Of a stretch of 64,000 bases of DNA, positions 31,199 to 41,110 are shown piece after piece. Each line of letters starts with the position of its first letter. Position 1 is the stretch's first letter. The notes below the pieces were generated by a model. The model was given only the letters and a program-made list of their open reading frames with translations. It had not been told where the DNA came from and did not search any database. This stretch comes from Rhizobiales bacterium NRL2. Lineage in GTDB: Bacteria > Pseudomonadota > Alphaproteobacteria > Minwuiales > Minwuiaceae. A program made the translations under genes and the position numbers. Location of the stretch: the NCBI GenBank assembly GCA_001664005.1, contig CP016093.1, forward strand, positions 1,309,001 to 1,373,000, given 5' to 3'.

Positions 31199-32449
31199 AT
31201 GAGCGAGTTGCAAGCCTTCTGGGAAGAGATCGAACTCGTCTGGCAGCGCGGCGTCTTCGGCGTGGAGACCGACCGCGCACTGCTGGCCATCGCCGTCTTC
31301 CTTCTTTTCGTCGTCCTGCGCGGGCTGTTCACCGCGGTCGTGGTCGCAGGGCTGGGGCGTCTCACCCAACGGACCGAGACCACGATCGACGACCAGATGC
31401 TGGAGGCGGCGCGGGGCCCGCTGCGGTTCGTGTTCCTTGTCGCCGGGCTGTTCTTCGCGGCCCGGGTCGCGCCGCTGCCTCCGGAGGTGGACGAATACGC
31501 CACGAAGATCGTCCGCTCACTGATCGCCTTCACCATCTTCTGGACCATCTACCGGATGGCGGAGCCGCTGTCGTTCCTGCTCGACCACGCCTCCAACGCC
31601 ATGCGCGGCCAGGAAATCGGCGCTGCACTGAAGAAATTCGCCGTCCGCATCTTCCGGGTGATCGTCGCCGTCATCGGCGCCGCCGCGATCCTGGAGGAAT
31701 GGGACTTCGACGTCGCCGCCGTGCTGGGCGGTCTCGGCCTGATCGGCATGGCGGTCGCCTTCGGCGCCCAGAACCTGATCGCCAACCTGTTCGGCGGTGT
31801 GGTGATCTTCCTCGACAAGATCTTCGTCGAGGGGCACTGGATCCGCGCCGGCGACGTGGAAGGCGTGGTGGAGAAGATCGGCTTCCGCACCACCAAGATC
31901 CGCCGCTTCGACAAGTCGCTGGTCACCCTGCCGAACACGAAGCTTTCCGACGACGCGGTGGTCAATTTCTCGATGATGACCAACCGCCGCATCTACTGGG
32001 TGATCGGGCTGGAATACCGCACCACCCACGACCAGCTCCGCCAGGTGGTCGAAGGGATTTCGGCCTACGTCCACAACAATGAGGACTTCGAGACCGATCC
32101 CAACCGCGTCTCCACGCTGATCCACGCCGACAGTTTCAACAACTCCTCCATCGACATCATGTTCTACGCCTTCACCAAGACGACTGTCTGGGCCGAATGG
32201 ATGCGGGTGAAGGAGGAACTGCTCTACGAAGTGAAGCGGATCGTCGAGGAGGCCGGCACCTCCTTCGCCTTCCCGTCGTCGTCGCTCTACGTTGAGACCT
32301 TGCCCTTCGGAGCGCCCGAAGTGCCTATCCGCATCGAGGACACGCGCTCGTCCGGCGGCGGCGAACCCGACCGCTCGGTCCGGCCCAGTGGCGATACCCA
32401 GACCGTCCGTCCCGGCGCCCGCGGGCCCAGCGGCGAAGACGGGGAATAG
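31199..32449 (+). CDS. MscS family mechanosensitive channel
   Basis: 416 aa. Four hydrophobic segments are seen (about residues 20-45, 70-95, 105-125, 155-200). The last is the pore helix, GGLGLIGMAVAFGAQNLIANL, followed by the MscS beta domain (DKIFVEGHWIRAGDVEGVVEKIGFRTTKIRR) and the alpha/beta cage. The C-terminus is a Pro/Gly/Ser-rich tail. It acts as an osmotic safety valve in the inner membrane. It ends before a hairpin repeat that separates it from the convergent HupE/UreJ gene. Confidence 0.92.
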   Translation: MSELQAFWEEIELVWQRGVFGVETDRALLAIAVFLLFVVLRGLFTAVVVAGLGRLTQRTETTIDDQMLEAARGPLRFVFLVAGLFFAARVAPLPPEVDEYATKIVRSLIAFTIFWTIYRMAEPLSFLLDHASNAMRGQEIGAALKKFAVRIFRVIVAVIGAAAILEEWDFDVAAVLGGLGLIGMAVAFGAQNLIANLFGGVVIFLDKIFVEGHWIRAGDVEGVVEKIGFRTTKIRRFDKSLVTLPNTKLSDDAVVNFSMMTNRRIYWVIGLEYRTTHDQLRQVVEGISAYVHNNEDFETDPNRVSTLIHADSFNNSSIDIMFYAFTKTTVWAEWMRVKEELLYEVKRIVEEAGTSFAFPSSSLYVETLPFGAPEVPIRIEDTRSSGGGEPDRSVRPSGDTQTVRPGARGPSGEDGE

Positions 32450-32499
32450 GTCCCGGTTTGAAGATGGCGTACGGGCTCGGTCGCCGTCGATCCTCCTCT

Positions 32500-32558
32500 C
32501 GCGTCAGCTGACGCGGGACCACCCTCCCCCTTGGTCAAGGGCGAGGGCAGGGTGGGGG
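32500..32558. repeat. Palindromic intergenic repeat, copy B1
   Basis: A perfect 16-base palindrome CGCGTCAGCTGACGCG (32500-32515) is followed by a long imperfect hairpin (CCACCCTCCCCCTT ... AAGGGCGAGGG ... GGGTGGG). The C-rich hairpin is shared with 42412-42522 and 52796-52840. It lies between two convergent genes and could stop transcription from both sides. Confidence 0.7.
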
Positions 32559-32577
32559 ATCGTCCGTTCGTCGTAGT

Positions 32578-33723
32578 TCAGAAGACGCCGATGCGTTCGA
32601 CGGTCCAGTAGAGCCCGGTGAGCGCGATCGCCGAGGAGGCGGGTATCACCACGGCGCGGCGGTAGATCCGCTCCGGCATGCCCCAGATGCCGATGGCCAG
32701 CCAGGCCACCAGGATCACGGTGAGCTGGCCGAATTCGACGCCGATGTTGAAGCCGATCAGCGCCTCCAGGAACTCGCCGCGCGCCAGGCCGAGGTCGGTC
32801 AGCACGCCCGCGAAGCCGAGCCCGTGCAGCAGGCCGAAGCCGAAGACGACGAAGGGCCGCCATGGCGTCAGATTGCGGGTGAAGATGTTCTCTATGGCGA
32901 CGAAGGCGATGGAGAGCGCGATCAGCGGCTCGACGATTGACGGCGGCAGCTGGACAACGCCGTAGAGCGACAGCGCCAGGGTGATGGAATGGGCCACGGT
33001 GAAGGTCGTCACCTGCACCAGAAGGGGGCGCATGCGCTGGGAGAGAAGAAACAGCCCCAGCACGAACAGGATGTGGTCGAGGCCCCTGGGCACGATGTGG
33101 ATGAAGCCCACCCAGAGATAGTCGGCCACCACCTCGATGGCTGTTCTCTGCGGCGCGAGCCCTTCCAGCGGCAGGCTCTGTTCCGCCGTCCCCTCGGACA
33201 GCCACCAGGTGCGGAATTCGCTGTCGCCTTCGCGTTTCATCTTCAGCGCGATGGGGCCGTAGGCTTCCGGGTAGGACCAGGTGAAACGCTCCGAGCCGGG
33301 CGGGATCGGCCCTTCGGCGGCGATGCGGGTGACACGTGTCACCGAGATGTCTTCCGCCGGCTGCGGTTGCACTGCCACCAGTTCCGGCGTCACCGCCCGC
33401 CCGTCGAAGCGCAGCGCGAAGTCGTCCATCACCCGCGCCGCGTCGGCCCGGAAGGCCTCGGCCAGCTCGGCGTCGCTCATGGCGCGGTAGCGGTCATAGG
33501 CCGCGGCATTCGGGCTGTCGTTGGTGTCGTCATAACCGGGGCCGATCTCCGCCAGCATTGCCTCGGCGTTCATTTCCATGTCTATCTGGAAACGGCCGTC
33601 GGCGCCGAGGACGACCTCCACGACGGAGGGCTTGATCTCGTGTGCGTCAGCGGCCGTGCCCCACAGGCAGAGCGGCGCCGCCGCGAGCAATGCGAGGATC
33701 GAGATGACGAAAGCCCGGCGCAT
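32578..33723 (-). CDS. HupE/UreJ family membrane protein
   Basis: 381 aa. A signal peptide (residues 1-27) and a periplasmic domain of about 165 residues precede six to seven membrane helices (about 190-381). The family segments VGFIHIVPRGLDHILFVLGL, FTVAHSITLAL and GFGLLHGLGFAG contain the conserved histidines of the nickel/cobalt permease HupE. It probably imports Ni2+ or Co2+. The start at 33723 has AGGGAGCGG upstream. It is divergent, with only 31 bases between start codons, from a DUF4198 gene. Confidence 0.87.
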   Translation of the reverse strand: MRRAFVISILALLAAAPLCLWGTAADAHEIKPSVVEVVLGADGRFQIDMEMNAEAMLAEIGPGYDDTNDSPNAAAYDRYRAMSDAELAEAFRADAARVMDDFALRFDGRAVTPELVAVQPQPAEDISVTRVTRIAAEGPIPPGSERFTWSYPEAYGPIALKMKREGDSEFRTWWLSEGTAEQSLPLEGLAPQRTAIEVVADYLWVGFIHIVPRGLDHILFVLGLFLLSQRMRPLLVQVTTFTVAHSITLALSLYGVVQLPPSIVEPLIALSIAFVAIENIFTRNLTPWRPFVVFGFGLLHGLGFAGVLTDLGLARGEFLEALIGFNIGVEFGQLTVILVAWLAIGIWGMPERIYRRAVVIPASSAIALTGLYWTVERIGVF

Positions 33724-33754
33724 CGGCCGCTCCCTGAATCGTGCTGGACGGACC

Positions 33755-34564
33755 ATGGCTTACCGCGTCGCCGCCCTTGGCGCCATCGCCCTGTTGGCCG
33801 CCGGCGGAGCTACGGCGCACGAGTTCTGGCTGCTGCCCGACAAGAGCCGCGCCGGCACCGACGAGGCCGTGGAGATCACCATCGCCGTGGGCCAGAACTT
33901 CGTCGGCAACACCCTGCCATTTATCCCGGACACGACGGAACGGTTCGACATCTACGGACCGGGCGGCACGCTGACCGACGCCGCCCGCGGCTTCGCCAGG
34001 GATCCGGCCGGCGTGGTCCGCCCCAGCCGTCCCGGCCTTTACACCGTCGCCTATCAGAACAAGGGCAATTCGATCGTCATCGACCCGGAGACCTTCAATA
34101 AGTATCTCCGCGACGAGGGACTGGATATCGCCCTGGAGCACCGGCAGGCCAACGACCTGATGGACACGCCGGGACGCGAGTTCTACACGCGCTACCCGAA
34201 AACCTGGGTGCTGTCGGGCGACAATGTCGACGCTGGCCGCTGGGCGCTGGCGCCGTCGAACCTGCGCTTCGAAATGGTGCCGCTGTCGAACCCCTTTCGC
34301 TGGCGCCCGGGCGATTCGGTCGATGTCCGCGTGCTCTATGAGGGCCAGCCGATCGAGAGCGTGCTCGTCACCACCTTCACAAAATCGAGCCAGGGCCGCA
34401 TCGGCGCGGTCCGCTCCGGCCCGGCCGGTGTGGCGAGGATTTCGATCGACCGGCCGGGCCGTTGGCTGGCGGCGGCGGTGCACATGATCCCCGCCGAGGG
34501 CCGCCCCGACATCGACTGGGAGAGCTTCTGGACCAGCTTCACCATCGACGTGCCGGCGGAGTGA
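33755..34564 (+). CDS. DUF4198 periplasmic protein, probable metal-uptake partner
   Basis: 269 aa with a signal peptide (AALGAIALLAAGGATA) and mature start HEFWLLP, the hallmark of DUF4198/NikM-like proteins that accompany nickel or cobalt transporters. The N-terminal His is exposed after cleavage and could bind metal. The rest is beta-rich, with a carboxypeptidase-regulatory-like repeat near residues 185-265. The start at 33755 leaves 31 bases to the divergent HupE/UreJ gene, so the two probably share control. The function is inferred from family and context. Confidence 0.83.
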   Translation: MAYRVAALGAIALLAAGGATAHEFWLLPDKSRAGTDEAVEITIAVGQNFVGNTLPFIPDTTERFDIYGPGGTLTDAARGFARDPAGVVRPSRPGLYTVAYQNKGNSIVIDPETFNKYLRDEGLDIALEHRQANDLMDTPGREFYTRYPKTWVLSGDNVDAGRWALAPSNLRFEMVPLSNPFRWRPGDSVDVRVLYEGQPIESVLVTTFTKSSQGRIGAVRSGPAGVARISIDRPGRWLAAAVHMIPAEGRPDIDWESFWTSFTIDVPAE

Positions 34565-34579
34565 CGCCACTTTTGCGGC

Positions 34580-34653
34580 GTCCCGCGACCTGATCGCGGG
34601 ACCCGGCCCGGCGGTGCTGAAGTACTGCGCCCCTGGATCGGGTCCAGGGGCGC
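34580..34653. repeat. Double-hairpin intergenic repeat, copy C1
   Basis: Two perfect stems: TCCCGCGA/TCGCGGGA (34581-34601) and GCGCCCCTGG/CCAGGGGCGC around ATCGGGT (34627-34653). The second recurs, diverged, at 52704-52728. It lies between the convergent DUF4198 and GMC oxidoreductase genes. No T-tract follows either stem, so classical termination is not certain. Confidence 0.65.
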
Positions 34654-34662
34654 CATTCCGGG

Positions 34663-36291
34663 TTACTTCGCCAGCACGTACTCTGCGCCCTTCTCGGCGA
34701 TCATGATCGTCGGCGTGTTGGTATTTCCGGACGTGATCGTCGGCATCACCGAGGCGTCGATGACGCGCAGGCCCTCGAGACCGATGACGCGCAGCCGCTC
34801 GTCGACCACCGCATGGGCGTCGTCCGGGCGGCCCATCTTCGCCGTGCCTACGGGATGGAAGATCGTCGTGCCGATGTCGCCCGCCGCCTGGGCCAGCGCC
34901 GCGTCGTCGTCGCCGACGCCGGGGCCGGGCAGGAACTCCTCGGGCTCGAACTGCAGCATCGCGGGCTGCCGCATCAGCTTTCGCGTCACCCGGATCGCGT
35001 CCGCGGCGACCTGCCGGTCCTCCGCCGTCGCCAGGTAGTTGGGCGCGATCAGCGGGTGGTCTTCGGGCTTCGGTGAGCGGATGCGGATCGTGCCCCGGCT
35101 GGTCGGCTGCAGGTTGCAGGCGCTGACCGTGATCGCGGGGAAACGGTGCAGCGGGTCGCCGAACTTGTCGAGCGAGAGCGGCTGGACGTGGAACTGGATG
35201 TTGGCGCAGTCCCGCGAGGGATCGGAGCGTGTGAAGATGCCGAGCTGCGACGGCGCCATGGTCAGCGGGCCGCGGCGGAACAGCGCGTATTCCAGGCCCA
35301 TCGCCGCGCGGCCGATCAGCGAATGGTAGGTCTCGTTCAGCGTCTTGACGCCGTGGACCTTGTAGATCGCGCGCTGCTGCAGGTGGTCCTGCAGGTTGCG
35401 TCCGACGCCCTGGCGGTCGGCAATGACGTCGATGCCGTGCTCGCCGAGCCATTCCGCCGGTCCCACGCCGGAGAGCTGGAGGATCTGCACCGAGCCGATG
35501 GCGCCGGCGGACAGGACCACCTCGCCCCGGGCCTTCGCCAGGTACTCGACGCCGTCGCGGCGGAACCGCACGCCCGCCGCCCGCCGGCCCTCAATGGCGA
35601 CGCGCTCGACGGTGACGCCGGTCTCCACGCGCAGGTTCGGGCGGTGCATCACGGGCTTCAGGAAGGCGCGGGCCGCCGAGACGCGGACGCCCCTGCGCTG
35701 GTTGACGTGGAAGTAGCTGACGCCTTCGTTGTCGCCGGTGTTGAAGTCCGGGATCCGGCTGACGCCCATCTGTTCGGCGGCGTCCTCCACCGCATCCAGC
35801 ACCTTCCAGGAGACTCGGGGCGGCTCGACCCGCCATTCGCCGCCCGTGCCGTGATGTTCGTTTGGTCCCAGGAAATGGTCCTCGATCCGGCGGAAGACCG
35901 GCTGCACATCCTCCCAGTCCCAGCCGTCCAGGCCGAGCTGGCGCCAGTGGCGGTAGTCGTCCGCCTGGCCGCGCATGGAGATCATGGCGTTGATGGCGGA
36001 ACTGCCGCCCAGCGCCTTGCCGCGCGGATAGATCAGGCTGCGCCCGTTGAGTCCGGCCTCGGCCTCGGTCCTGTAAAGCCAGTCCGAGCGCGGATTGCCG
36101 ATGGCGAACAGGTAGCCGACGGGGATGTGGAACCAGATCCAGTTGTCCTTGCCGCCGCCCTCTAGCACCAGTACCCGGTTCTTCGGGTCCGCCGACAGCC
36201 GGTTGGCGAGCACGCAGCCGGCCGAGCCTGCGCCGACCACGATGTAGTCCCATTCGCCCTCGAAGGGCGTGGCCTCGTCTCCGTTCCCCAT
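34663..36291 (-). CDS. GMC family oxidoreductase (choline dehydrogenase-like)
   Basis: FAD-dependent alcohol oxidoreductase, 542 aa. It has the dinucleotide-binding motif [15 protein letters not shown] near residue 18, GMC signature 1 region [19 protein letters not shown] signature 2 region [16 protein letters not shown], and catalytic His479 ([10 protein letters not shown]) and Asn523 (SGNTN). It is close to BetA, but no betaine genes accompany it, so the substrate is open. No good ribosome-binding site precedes the ATG at 36291. Divergent from putA by 65 bases. Confidence 0.9.
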   Translation of the reverse strand: MGNGDEATPFEGEWDYIVVGAGSAGCVLANRLSADPKNRVLVLEGGGKDNWIWFHIPVGYLFAIGNPRSDWLYRTEAEAGLNGRSLIYPRGKALGGSSAINAMISMRGQADDYRHWRQLGLDGWDWEDVQPVFRRIEDHFLGPNEHHGTGGEWRVEPPRVSWKVLDAVEDAAEQMGVSRIPDFNTGDNEGVSYFHVNQRRGVRVSAARAFLKPVMHRPNLRVETGVTVERVAIEGRRAAGVRFRRDGVEYLAKARGEVVLSAGAIGSVQILQLSGVGPAEWLGEHGIDVIADRQGVGRNLQDHLQQRAIYKVHGVKTLNETYHSLIGRAAMGLEYALFRRGPLTMAPSQLGIFTRSDPSRDCANIQFHVQPLSLDKFGDPLHRFPAITVSACNLQPTSRGTIRIRSPKPEDHPLIAPNYLATAEDRQVAADAIRVTRKLMRQPAMLQFEPEEFLPGPGVGDDDAALAQAAGDIGTTIFHPVGTAKMGRPDDAHAVVDERLRVIGLEGLRVIDASVMPTITSGNTNTPTIMIAEKGAEYVLAK

Positions 36292-36356
36292 GGGGGGATT
36301 GTCTCAGGCGGCAGGGTACCGTGGCAAGCGCATGCGCGTTTCGCTAGTCTTCCGCC

Positions 36357-39300
36357 ATGACAGAGACGCTCGACGAGATCCGCCAGCGGCTCCGGGCCGC
36401 GATCCTGGCCGACGAGGCCGAGACCATCGCCCGGCTGCGGGAAGATGCGCGGCTGTCGCCGGCGGAACGCGATGCCGTCAGTCACCGTGGCGCCGGCCTC
36501 GTCCGGTCGGTGCGGGAAGCCGGTCCGCCCGTGGCGCTGGAAGCCTTCCTTTCCGAATACGGCCTGTCGACGCGGGAGGGCGTGGCGCTGATGTGCCTGG
36601 CTGAGGCCATGTTGCGGGTGCCCGATGCGGAAACCATCGACGAACTGATCCGCGACAAGATCGCGCCGCACGACTGGGGCAGCCATGTGGGCGATTCCGG
36701 CTCCATCATGGTCAACGCCTCGACCTGGGCGCTGATGCTGACCGGCCGGGTGCTGGAGGACGAGGAGCCGGGCATTGCCGGCGCCCTGCGCGGGCTGGTG
36801 CGGCGGATGGGCGAGCCTGTCATCCGCACGGCGGTCGCCGGCGCCATGAAGGAACTGGGCGGGCAGTTCGTCCTCGGCCAGACGATCGACGAGGCGATGA
36901 AGCGCGGCCGAGGCATGGAGGAGAAGGGTTACACCTACTCCTATGACATGCTGGGCGAAGCCGCGCGGACCGAGGCCGATGCGGCGCGCTACCGGGAGGC
37001 CTACCGCACCGCCATCGCTTCGATCGCGAAGCACGCGAAGTCCGACGAGATCGCCGCCAATCCCGGCATATCGGTCAAGCTCTCGGCCCTGCACCCGCGC
37101 TACGAGTTCGGCAAGGGCGAAGCGATGATCGGGACGCTGGCGGAACGGACGCTCGAGCTCGCCCGGCAGGCCGCCAGGGCCGGGATCGGCTTCAACATCG
37201 ACGCCGAGGAGGCCGACCGTCTCGACCCCTCGCTGGACGTGATCGAGCGCGTGCTCTCCGATCCGGAACTTGCCGGCTGGGATGGCTTCGGCGTGGTGGT
37301 CCAGGCCTATGGCCAGCGCGCCGGCCCGGTCCTCGACTGGCTTCATGCCCTGGCGGAGAAGCTGGACCGGCGGATCATGGTCCGCCTGGTCAAGGGCGCC
37401 TACTGGGACACCGAGATCAAGCGCGCCCAGGTGATGGGCCTCGACGGCTTTCCCGTCTTCACGCGCAAGATCAACACCGACATCAGCTACATCGCCCATG
37501 CGCGGAAGCTGCTGGAGATGCGCGGCCGCATCTATCCGCAGTTCGCCACCCACAACGCCCACACGGCGGCGGCGGTGCTGCACATGGCCGGCAACCGCAT
37601 GGAAGGCTTCGAGTTCCAGCGGCTGCATGGCATGGGGGAGGCGCTGCACGAAGCGGTCCGGAAGAAGGACGGCACGCGCTGCCGCATCTACGCGCCGGTC
37701 GGCAAGCACCGCGACCTGCTGGCCTATCTGGTCCGGCGGCTGCTGGAGAACGGCGCGAACAGCTCCTTCGTCCACCAGATCGCCGACACCGAGGTGCCGC
37801 CGGAGGAGATCGCCCGCGACCCCTTCGCCGAACTGGAGAAGGTGGAAAGCGTGGCCCACCCGAAGATCGCGCGCGGCGCCGAGCTCTACGGCAAGGGGCG
37901 GCGCAATTCGAAGGGCTGGGACGTCACCGATCCGGCGGACGTGGCCCGCATCGAGGCCGGCCGCGCGCCCTTCGCCTCGCCGCACCAGTGGACCGCGGGG
38001 GCGGAAGGAACGGTCCGCGGCGTGATCAACCCGGCCAACCCCGACGACGTGGTGGGCCATGTCTACGAGGCCGATGCCGCCATGGCGGAGGCTGCGGTAG
38101 GCCGCGCCGCAAGTGCGCAGCCCGGCTGGGCCGCGACGGCGGTCGCCGAGCGGGGGGCCATCCTGAACCGCGCCGCCGATCTCTACGAAGCGGCGACCGA
38201 GGAGTTCTTCGCCATCGCCGCGCGCGAGGCCGGCAAGACGCCGCTGGACGCCGTCGCCGAGGTGCGGGAGGCGGTCGACTTCCTGCGCTACTACGCCATG
38301 CAGGCGCCCCGCGTGGAACAGGGCACGGCGGCGCGCGGCGTCATCGCCTGCATCAGTCCCTGGAACTTCCCGCTGGCGATCTTCACTGGCCAGGTGGCCG
38401 CGGCGCTGGCGACCGGCAATGCGGTGATCGCCAAGCCCGCCGAGCAGACGCCGCTGATCGCCGCCCGCGCCGTGGAGGCCATGCACGAGGCCGGCGTGCC
38501 GGCGGACGTGTTGCAGCTGCTGCCTGGCGACGGGCCGTCGGTGGGCGCGCCGCTTGCCGCCGATCCGCGCATCGCCGGGGTCTGCTTCACCGGCTCTACC
38601 GAGGTCGCGAAGCGAATCGAGCGGCAGCTCGCCGAGACGGGTCCGGCGGAAGCCATGCTGATCGCCGAGACCGGCGGGCTGAACGCCATGATCGTGGATT
38701 CCACGGCGCTGCCGGAGCAGGCGGTGCGCGACATTCTGGCCAGCGCCTTCCAGAGCGCAGGCCAGCGCTGCTCGGCGCTGCGCGTGCTCTACGTGCAGGA
38801 CGATGTCGCCGACACCATGCTGGAAATGCTGTTCGGCGCCATGGATTCGCAGGCGCTGGGCGATCCCTGGTCCTACGCGACCGATGTCGGCCCGGTGATC
38901 GACGAAGAGGCCCGCGACGACATAAGGGCCTATGTCGACGCCGCCGAGCGGAAGGGCCGGGTGCTGAAGCGCATGGCCGTGCCGGAGCGCGGCCTGTTCG
39001 TCGGCCCCGTGGCGATCGAGGTCAGCGGGATCGGCGAGATGGAGCGCGAGGTCTTCGGCCCGGTCCTGCACATCGCCCGCTACGACGCCGAGAAGGTCGA
39101 TGACGTCGTTCGCGACATCAATGCCCGGGGTTATGGCCTGACCTTCGGCATGCACAGCCGCATCGACCGCCGGGTGCAGGACCTGGTCGAGGGCGTCCAT
39201 GTCGGCAATCTCTACGTCAACCGCAACCAGATCGGCGCCATCGTCGGCTGCCAGCCCTTCGGCGGCGAGGGGCTGTCGGGCACCGGACCCAAGGCCGGCG

Positions 39301-39956
39301 GCCCGCACTATCTCCGCCGTTTCCGCCGGGCGGTCGAGGGGGCGCAGGACGCGCCATCAGACAAGACCATCGACGCGGGCGACCTCCGCAAGGCGCTCTC
39401 GAAGCTCGATGCCGGCGGCTGGGCCGGTCAGCCGGGGCGGGTGACGGCGCTGCGCAACGCGCTCCGCGGCCGGGCGGAAGAGGCCATGGCTGCCGCGGCC
39501 GCGCTGGACTGCGGGCCGATCGACCTGCCGGGTCCGACAGGCGAATCCAACCGCTACTGGCTGAGCCCGCGAGGGCCCGTGATTTGCCTGGGACCGACGC
39601 CGGAGGCGGCGCTGGACCAGGCCGTGCAGGCGCTCCGCGTCGGCGCACCGGCGCTGATGGTCTGTCCCGGCGCGGCCGACGCCACGCAGCCGCTGATCGA
39701 GGCGAAGCTGCCCGTCGCGGCGCTGGATGGCGAAGCCGACGCGGCGGCGCTCGCGGAACTGGAGATCGGCGTTGCGGCCTTCTGCGGCGGGACGGACCGG
39801 ATGCGCGCGCTCAAGCAGGCGCTGGCAGCCCGGGAGGGGCCGATCACGCCGCTGATCACCGAACGCATCCACCCGGCGGCCTTTGCCCACGAACGCGCCA
39901 TCTGCATCGACACCACCGCCGCCGGCGGCAACGCCCAGCTGCTCGGGAGCGTCTGA
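36357..39956 (+). CDS. putA: Bifunctional proline dehydrogenase/P5C dehydrogenase PutA
   Basis: Oxidises proline to glutamate in two steps; 1199 aa. An arm and FAD-dependent PRODH domain (about residues 1-490; YTYSYDMLGEAARTEADA, RLVKGAYWD, ATHNAHT) precede the aldehyde dehydrogenase domain (about 510-1000; SPWNFPLAIFTGQVAAAL, the Glu region IAETGGLNAM and catalytic Cys near 805 in SAGQRCSALR). The ~190-residue C-terminal ALDH-like domain of longer PutA proteins follows. There is no N-terminal ribbon-helix-helix, so unlike E. coli PutA it is not expected to repress its own gene. Confidence 0.96.
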   Translation: MTETLDEIRQRLRAAILADEAETIARLREDARLSPAERDAVSHRGAGLVRSVREAGPPVALEAFLSEYGLSTREGVALMCLAEAMLRVPDAETIDELIRDKIAPHDWGSHVGDSGSIMVNASTWALMLTGRVLEDEEPGIAGALRGLVRRMGEPVIRTAVAGAMKELGGQFVLGQTIDEAMKRGRGMEEKGYTYSYDMLGEAARTEADAARYREAYRTAIASIAKHAKSDEIAANPGISVKLSALHPRYEFGKGEAMIGTLAERTLELARQAARAGIGFNIDAEEADRLDPSLDVIERVLSDPELAGWDGFGVVVQAYGQRAGPVLDWLHALAEKLDRRIMVRLVKGAYWDTEIKRAQVMGLDGFPVFTRKINTDISYIAHARKLLEMRGRIYPQFATHNAHTAAAVLHMAGNRMEGFEFQRLHGMGEALHEAVRKKDGTRCRIYAPVGKHRDLLAYLVRRLLENGANSSFVHQIADTEVPPEEIARDPFAELEKVESVAHPKIARGAELYGKGRRNSKGWDVTDPADVARIEAGRAPFASPHQWTAGAEGTVRGVINPANPDDVVGHVYEADAAMAEAAVGRAASAQPGWAATAVAERGAILNRAADLYEAATEEFFAIAAREAGKTPLDAVAEVREAVDFLRYYAMQAPRVEQGTAARGVIACISPWNFPLAIFTGQVAAALATGNAVIAKPAEQTPLIAARAVEAMHEAGVPADVLQLLPGDGPSVGAPLAADPRIAGVCFTGSTEVAKRIERQLAETGPAEAMLIAETGGLNAMIVDSTALPEQAVRDILASAFQSAGQRCSALRVLYVQDDVADTMLEMLFGAMDSQALGDPWSYATDVGPVIDEEARDDIRAYVDAAERKGRVLKRMAVPERGLFVGPVAIEVSGIGEMEREVFGPVLHIARYDAEKVDDVVRDINARGYGLTFGMHSRIDRRVQDLVEGVHVGNLYVNRNQIGAIVGCQPFGGEGLSGTGPKAGGPHYLRRFRRAVEGAQDAPSDKTIDAGDLRKALSKLDAGGWAGQPGRVTALRNALRGRAEEAMAAAAALDCGPIDLPGPTGESNRYWLSPRGPVICLGPTPEAALDQAVQALRVGAPALMVCPGAADATQPLIEAKLPVAALDGEADAAALAELEIGVAAFCGGTDRMRALKQALAAREGPITPLITERIHPAAFAHERAICIDTTAAGGNAQLLGSV

Positions 39957-39985
39957 CTGCCCGCCGCGGGTGGCGTGATTCTCCG

Positions 39986-40075
39986 TGTCATGCCCGCCCT
40001 CGTGCGGGCATCCGGCCCAATACTGGATTCGGCGGCGAAGCCGCACCGGACCCCCGCACAGAGGCGGGGGTGACA
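39986..40075. repeat. 90-bp three-hairpin intergenic repeat, copy A2
   Basis: Same 90-bp length, TGTCA/TGACA ends and three stems as the copy at 1850-1939; it differs mainly in the spacer between the first and second hairpins. It lies between the convergent putA and SHOCT genes. Confidence 0.8.
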
Positions 40076-40135
40076 TCGCATATTCAATGATGAGTTCCGG
40101 ACCGGACCGGCGCGGGCCCCGGGAAGCCGGGTCCG

Positions 40136-41029
40136 TCAGATCCGCGAGAGCAGCTCGGTCTTCTTGGCGTTGTAGTCCTCGTCCGTCAGCGCGCCCTTGT
40201 CACGCAGTTCGGCCAGCCGCTCGATGGTCCTCAGCACGGAATCGACGTCAGCCAGCGCAGTGGAGGGGCTGGAGGTCATCGTCGCGGGCGGCGGGGGCGG
40301 TGGGGCCGCCCGGGGCGCCTCGGTCCTGGTCTCGTGCGGTGTTTCCGTTTCCGCACGCGTCGGAGCGCGTTCAGACTGCACGCCTGAGTCCTGCCAGGAC
40401 GCCTGGCCGCCGCCGCCCTGGGCCTGGCCCTGGTCGCCGCCGCCCTGCGCCTGCGTCTGGCCGCCGCCGTCGACGCGCGGCAACTCGACGAGGGCCAGAT
40501 TGCCGTACTGGCTCTGGAAGCTGAGCGACGACAGTCCGCCGCCCGCCTGGCTCTGGGAGACGCCGCCGATATTGTGCTCGCGGGTGTCGAACAGGAAGAC
40601 GCGCTCGCCCAGCTTCACCGCCAGCCGCCGCGTGGACGGGAAGACGGCGTAGGCGATGTCGTTCTGGCCGCCGGTGGCGCTCGGCTGGCCCAGCCCGTCG
40701 GGCCACCAGCCATGGCTCTGGCCCATCATGCGCATGGACGTGGCTTTCGGCGCCTCGACCAGCCGTTCCGCGCTCATCGCACCCGCCAGATCGCTGGCGA
40801 GCCCCGAGACAGTCGCCTGCAGCCCATGATTGAACATGTCGCCGACCATGGTCATGCCGCCGGCCAGCCACTGGCCGCTGCCGCCCAGTTCGGGAATGTT
40901 GAATTGCGCCATGGTGCCGCCGCCGCGGACCAGCGCGTGTAGCATGGCTTCGGCCGTCTGCTCGGAGACGCCGTATCGCCCGGCCGCCTCGCGCACCGCC
41001 CGGCGGCCGGCCTCGGTCAGTCCGCTCAT
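40136..41029 (-). CDS. SHOCT domain-containing protein of unknown function
   Basis: 297 aa, cytoplasmic by appearance. Residues 1-45 are helical (SEQTAEAMLHALVRGGGTMAQ). A Gly-rich middle region follows, then a beta-rich segment near 120-185. A Gln/Gly-rich stretch and a run of prolines (about 240-250) lead to a C-terminal SHOCT domain (LAELRDKGALTDEDYNAKKTELL). SHOCT domains often mediate oligomerisation or membrane tethering. I do not recognise the rest. It lies between putA (convergent) and the DadA-like gene. Confidence 0.75.
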   Translation of the reverse strand: MSGLTEAGRRAVREAAGRYGVSEQTAEAMLHALVRGGGTMAQFNIPELGGSGQWLAGGMTMVGDMFNHGLQATVSGLASDLAGAMSAERLVEAPKATSMRMMGQSHGWWPDGLGQPSATGGQNDIAYAVFPSTRRLAVKLGERVFLFDTREHNIGGVSQSQAGGGLSSLSFQSQYGNLALVELPRVDGGGQTQAQGGGDQGQAQGGGGQASWQDSGVQSERAPTRAETETPHETRTEAPRAAPPPPPPATMTSSPSTALADVDSVLRTIERLAELRDKGALTDEDYNAKKTELLSRI

Positions 41030-41110
41030 TGTCGCCTCCTTGATGGATTATGGCACGGAGATGAGGCTTCCCCCGGGCGAAGTCCAGCGGGAAGTTGGGG
41101 CCGGCGTTGC

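Noticed and set aside
36162-39308. 1048-codon open frame antisense to putA
   Set aside because: Shadow of the PutA coding frame; it would start inside another gene and has no recognisable domain.
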